Positions 6,202-7,988 of a DNA stretch of 7,988 bases are shown in pieces. The stretch comes from Bifidobacteriaceae bacterium (GTDB lineage Bacteria; Actinomycetota; Actinomycetes; Actinomycetales; WQXJ01). The translations under genes and the position numbers were made by a program. Every line of letters starts with the position of its first letter. Positions within the stretch are counted from its first letter, which is position 1. The notes beneath the pieces are model-generated. The model saw only the letters and a program-made list of their open reading frames with translations. It searched no databases and was not told the origin of the DNA. The stretch lies in the NCBI GenBank assembly GCA_031272565.1, contig JAISTN010000150.1, positions 1 through 7,988 on the forward strand, in the 5' to 3' direction.

Positions 6202-7178
6202 GATGGCTCAGTGACACATTGGCCGAGGCGAGCCTGGCCGAAAAGGGCGTGGCCGCTTTGCCGGGGTTGCCGGAATGGTTGGCCGGGGCTTTGACTCAAG
6301 CGGGGGTGCCCACCCTGGACCAAGTGCTGGGCGAGGCGGCCCCGGCCCCGGCGTATGGACCGCCGCCGGCGGCGGCGGTTGACGCGGCGGCCACGCCGGC
6401 TACCAAGGAGTTGTACGAATCTGGCCGGGCGGTGCTTTTCGCCGCCTTGGACCCGGCCAGCGGCGGGCTGGTCAACTGGCCGGGGACGCCGGTGCCCGCC
6501 GGCACCTGGGCGGTGCTGGTGCTGGACGATCCACCAGCGCGGCTGCCGCTGGCGCCCTTCGCCCCGGCCCTGGCCCAGGCCGGTTTGCAGGTGGTCGAGG
6601 TCAGCCGGGGAGCGGCCCCGGCAAGTGAGCCTGCTGCCGCGCCGGACAATGATGCGGCCACTGCGGACGAGCAGGCGGAGCCCGGCGAGGCATCGCCAGG
6701 CGGTGCCGCGCCGGCGGCCGATGCCGACCTGGCGCCAGGTGTCACGTTGGTGGTGGCCCTGGCCACCTTGGAGCCGCTGGCACCCCGCGGCCCGGCTGCT
6801 CCGCCGGCGTTGTTCGCCCCACCGGCGCCGGCCGCCGCGGCCGATCTGATCGAGGCCCTGGACCGAGCCGCCCTGGGGCAAGCTGCACAGGCCTGGCAGG
6901 CCGGGCGGTGGTGGGCCGCCAGCGGGGCGGCGGAGGCGGAGATCGCGCTCTTGACCCGGCAATTGGCGGGAGCCCAGCGGGCGGCGCAGGCCGCCCAGCG
7001 GGCGGCGAAGGCCGCCCAGCGGGAGGCCGCGGCGCTGGCCAAACTGCGCGGCACGGTGGCCTACCGGGCCGCCCGCAAGGGCTACCGAGCCGCCCGCAAG
7101 GGCTACCGAGCCGTCAAGCAGGTCCAAGGCAAGGCCCGCCTGCGGCTGGCATCAGGCGGCAATGGGGGCGGGGCATGA
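6198..7178 (+). CDS. Ala/Pro-rich protein with C-terminal heptad coiled coil and basic repeat tail (C)
   Basis: 326 residues, family not recognised. ATG 6198 overlaps the B2 stop as ATGA and has AGAAGGG 8 bases upstream. Residues 1-45 look like amphipathic helices (LAEKGVAALPGLPEWLAGAL). Residues 70-136 and 180-195 contain short hydrophobic strands (WAVLVLDD, GVTLVVALATLEPL) separated by an acidic, low-complexity linker at about 137-178. Residues 215-280 are helical and end in three heptads beginning QRAAQAA, QRAAKAA and QREAAAL (260-280). Then come two exact YRAARKG units and YRAVKQV (289-309), and a Gly-rich end. There is no visible catalytic motif, signal peptide or membrane helix. LTRQLAGAQ and the Tyr/Arg/Lys tail match the end of the protein at 1-353. 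A scaffold or membrane-docking role for the adjoining glycosyltransferases is a guess from position and composition. Confidence 0.75.
   Translation: MRWLSDTLAEASLAEKGVAALPGLPEWLAGALTQAGVPTLDQVLGEAAPAPAYGPPPAAAVDAAATPATKELYESGRAVLFAALDPASGGLVNWPGTPVPAGTWAVLVLDDPPARLPLAPFAPALAQAGLQVVEVSRGAAPASEPAAAPDNDAATADEQAEPGEASPGGAAPAADADLAPGVTLVVALATLEPLAPRGPAAPPALFAPPAPAAAADLIEALDRAALGQAAQAWQAGRWWAASGAAEAEIALLTRQLAGAQRAAQAAQRAAKAAQREAAALAKLRGTVAYRAARKGYRAARKGYRAVKQVQGKARLRLASGGNGGGA
6975..7037 (+). repeat. Three 21-base tandem units coding coiled-coil heptads
   Basis: Units are 6975-6995, 6996-7016 and 7017-7037, all in frame, each starting CAGCGGG. The first two differ at one base only (CAG to AAG in the fifth codon, Gln to Lys); the third is degenerate. 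They encode QRAAQAA, QRAAKAA and QREAAAL. A 21-base unit adds exactly one heptad, so copy-number change would lengthen the coil without breaking the frame. Confidence 0.8.
7062..7124 (+). repeat. 21-base tandem units coding YRAARKG tail repeats
   Basis: Units are 7062-7082 and 7083-7103, identical except for one synonymous change in the Arg codon (CGG to CGA), then a partial third unit at 7104-7124 (YRAVKQV). The near identity of the first two at the DNA level suggests a recent slippage duplication. The encoded segment carries four to five positive charges per two units and lies just after the coiled coil. Confidence 0.85.
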
Positions 7179-7988
7179 CCCAGGCCACGTCCGATGCCCT
7201 GGCAGGGCTGCCCCAGGTGCCGCCGCTGGAAGCGGCCGCCGGCCGGCACTTGCTGGTGGCGCCGGCCAACTACGCTGGGCAGGGCCATGCCCTGGCGCAG
7301 GCGGTGGCAGACCACCTGCCGGGCTGGACGGCCGCCAACCTGACCATCTCTTGGGCCGCCTCGCCGTTGCGCTTCCCCTGTGACGCCTTCTTGACCTACA
7401 GCGAGTGGGCCGAGCCGGGTCGGCGGCAGTGGGTGGCAGATTCCTTGCTGAGTCCCGCCAGCCATGTGTTGCTAGAGGACCTGAAACCCGTGATCGACGC
7501 CGCCGGTTCCGGTCCGCAGGCCAGCCGGACGACAAAGGGCCTACGGGACGCGCGCGCTCTGCTGGCCTCCGGGCGGCGGGTCGCAGTGTTGCTGCACGGC
7601 AGTTCGGCTCGCACGCCGGGGCGGCACCGGACGTTGTATCCGTTCAGCCCGTTTGGCCCGGACAGCGAGGCGCAAACAGGCCCGTATGCGCACCTGTCGA
7701 GCGACATCCAGGCGGCCATCCAACGGCTTCGCCTGCCGGTGTTTGTCACCACACCGGACATGCTGGACTTTGTGGAGGGCGCCCACTGGGTGCCAAGCGT
7801 GCTGATGGCGGCGGATTTCGCCCCGGCGCCGCCGTGGGCACCAAGTGGCAGGCTGAAGGTGGCGCACGCGCCGTCACGCTCCATCTTCAAGGGTTCACGC
7901 TTTGTGGACGCGGCGTTGGAGCGGTTGGACCAGGCCGGGGTGATCGAATACGTCCGCTTGAGTGGTGTGCCGCCCCTGGAGTTGCCGG
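7175..7988 (+). CDS. Third B-type glycosyltransferase, without the N-terminal domain; 3' end outside the window (B3)
   Basis: ATG 7175 overlaps the stop of the preceding gene as ATGA, and the frame stays open for 271 codons to the right edge. After a short leader, HLLVAPANYAGQG begins at residue 25, against residue 181 in B1, so the roughly 155-residue extra domain is absent. The core motifs are intact: DHLPGW (46-51), SHVLLEDLKP (96-105), LHGSSARTP (140-148), His151, YPFSPF (155-160), PDMLDF (194-199), HWVP (204-207), KVAHAPSRSIFKGS (228-241, with His231 and Lys239), VDAALERLDQAGVIEYVRL. It is closest to B1, including a 24-base stretch identical to B1 (7934-7957 against 2908-2931). By family resemblance it is a soluble GT-B glycosyltransferase that may represent the ordinary form of the family. 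The donor-site end (DVVVDQ and beyond) lies outside the window, so its state there is unknown. Confidence 0.85.
   Translation, partial: MTQATSDALAGLPQVPPLEAAAGRHLLVAPANYAGQGHALAQAVADHLPGWTAANLTISWAASPLRFPCDAFLTYSEWAEPGRRQWVADSLLSPASHVLLEDLKPVIDAAGSGPQASRTTKGLRDARALLASGRRVAVLLHGSSARTPGRHRTLYPFSPFGPDSEAQTGPYAHLSSDIQAAIQRLRLPVFVTTPDMLDFVEGAHWVPSVLMAADFAPAPPWAPSGRLKVAHAPSRSIFKGSRFVDAALERLDQAGVIEYVRLSGVPPLELP

Noticed and set aside
6111..7127. Minus-strand open frame of 338 codons opposite C
   Set aside because: The composition is low complexity (Gly/Arg/Gln), it has no motif, and its repeats are only the complement of the C repeats. C is less certain than the glycosyltransferases, but its ATGA joints on both sides and its heptads support the + strand.

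Overview
The window is very GC-rich. Almost every third codon position is G or C, the genes overlap start to stop, and the proteins are rich in Ala, Gly, Pro and Arg. This points to a high-GC actinobacterium (Actinomycetota); I cannot place it more precisely. All genes lie on the + strand, and the only gap between genes is about 29 bases, so the window reads as one stretch of a long operon. I see no tRNA, rRNA, CRISPR array, transposase or integrase.

From left to right: (1) the C-terminal end of a coiled-coil protein with a basic tail (1-353; 'C-prime'); (2) a GT4-like GT-B glycosyltransferase (383-1687; 'A1'); (3) a second type of predicted glycosyltransferase with an extra N-terminal domain (1678-3300; 'B1'); (4) a clear paralogue of A1 (3293-4624; 'A2'); (5) a clear but strongly diverged paralogue of B1 (4621-6201; 'B2'); (6) an Ala/Pro-rich coiled-coil protein whose C-terminal end resembles C-prime (6198-7178; 'C'); (7) the start of a third B paralogue, which lacks the extra N-terminal domain and runs off the right edge (7175-7988; 'B3'). 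The window thus contains a duplicated A-B pair, flanked on both sides by related coiled-coil proteins, with a further B copy following.

The best-supported reading is part of a biosynthesis locus for a surface glycan (capsule, cell-wall polysaccharide or similar), in which A and B enzymes add successive sugars. The coiled-coil proteins may be scaffolds, or tails of other enzymes, that hold the glycosyltransferases together or at the membrane. The sugar donors, the acceptors and the final polymer cannot be read from the sequence. The most notable points are the tandem A-B duplication, the loss in B2 of motifs shared by B1 and B3, the missing Glu in the presumed donor site of B1 and B2, the B3 form without the N-terminal domain, and the 21-base repeats that build the coiled coil and tail of C.
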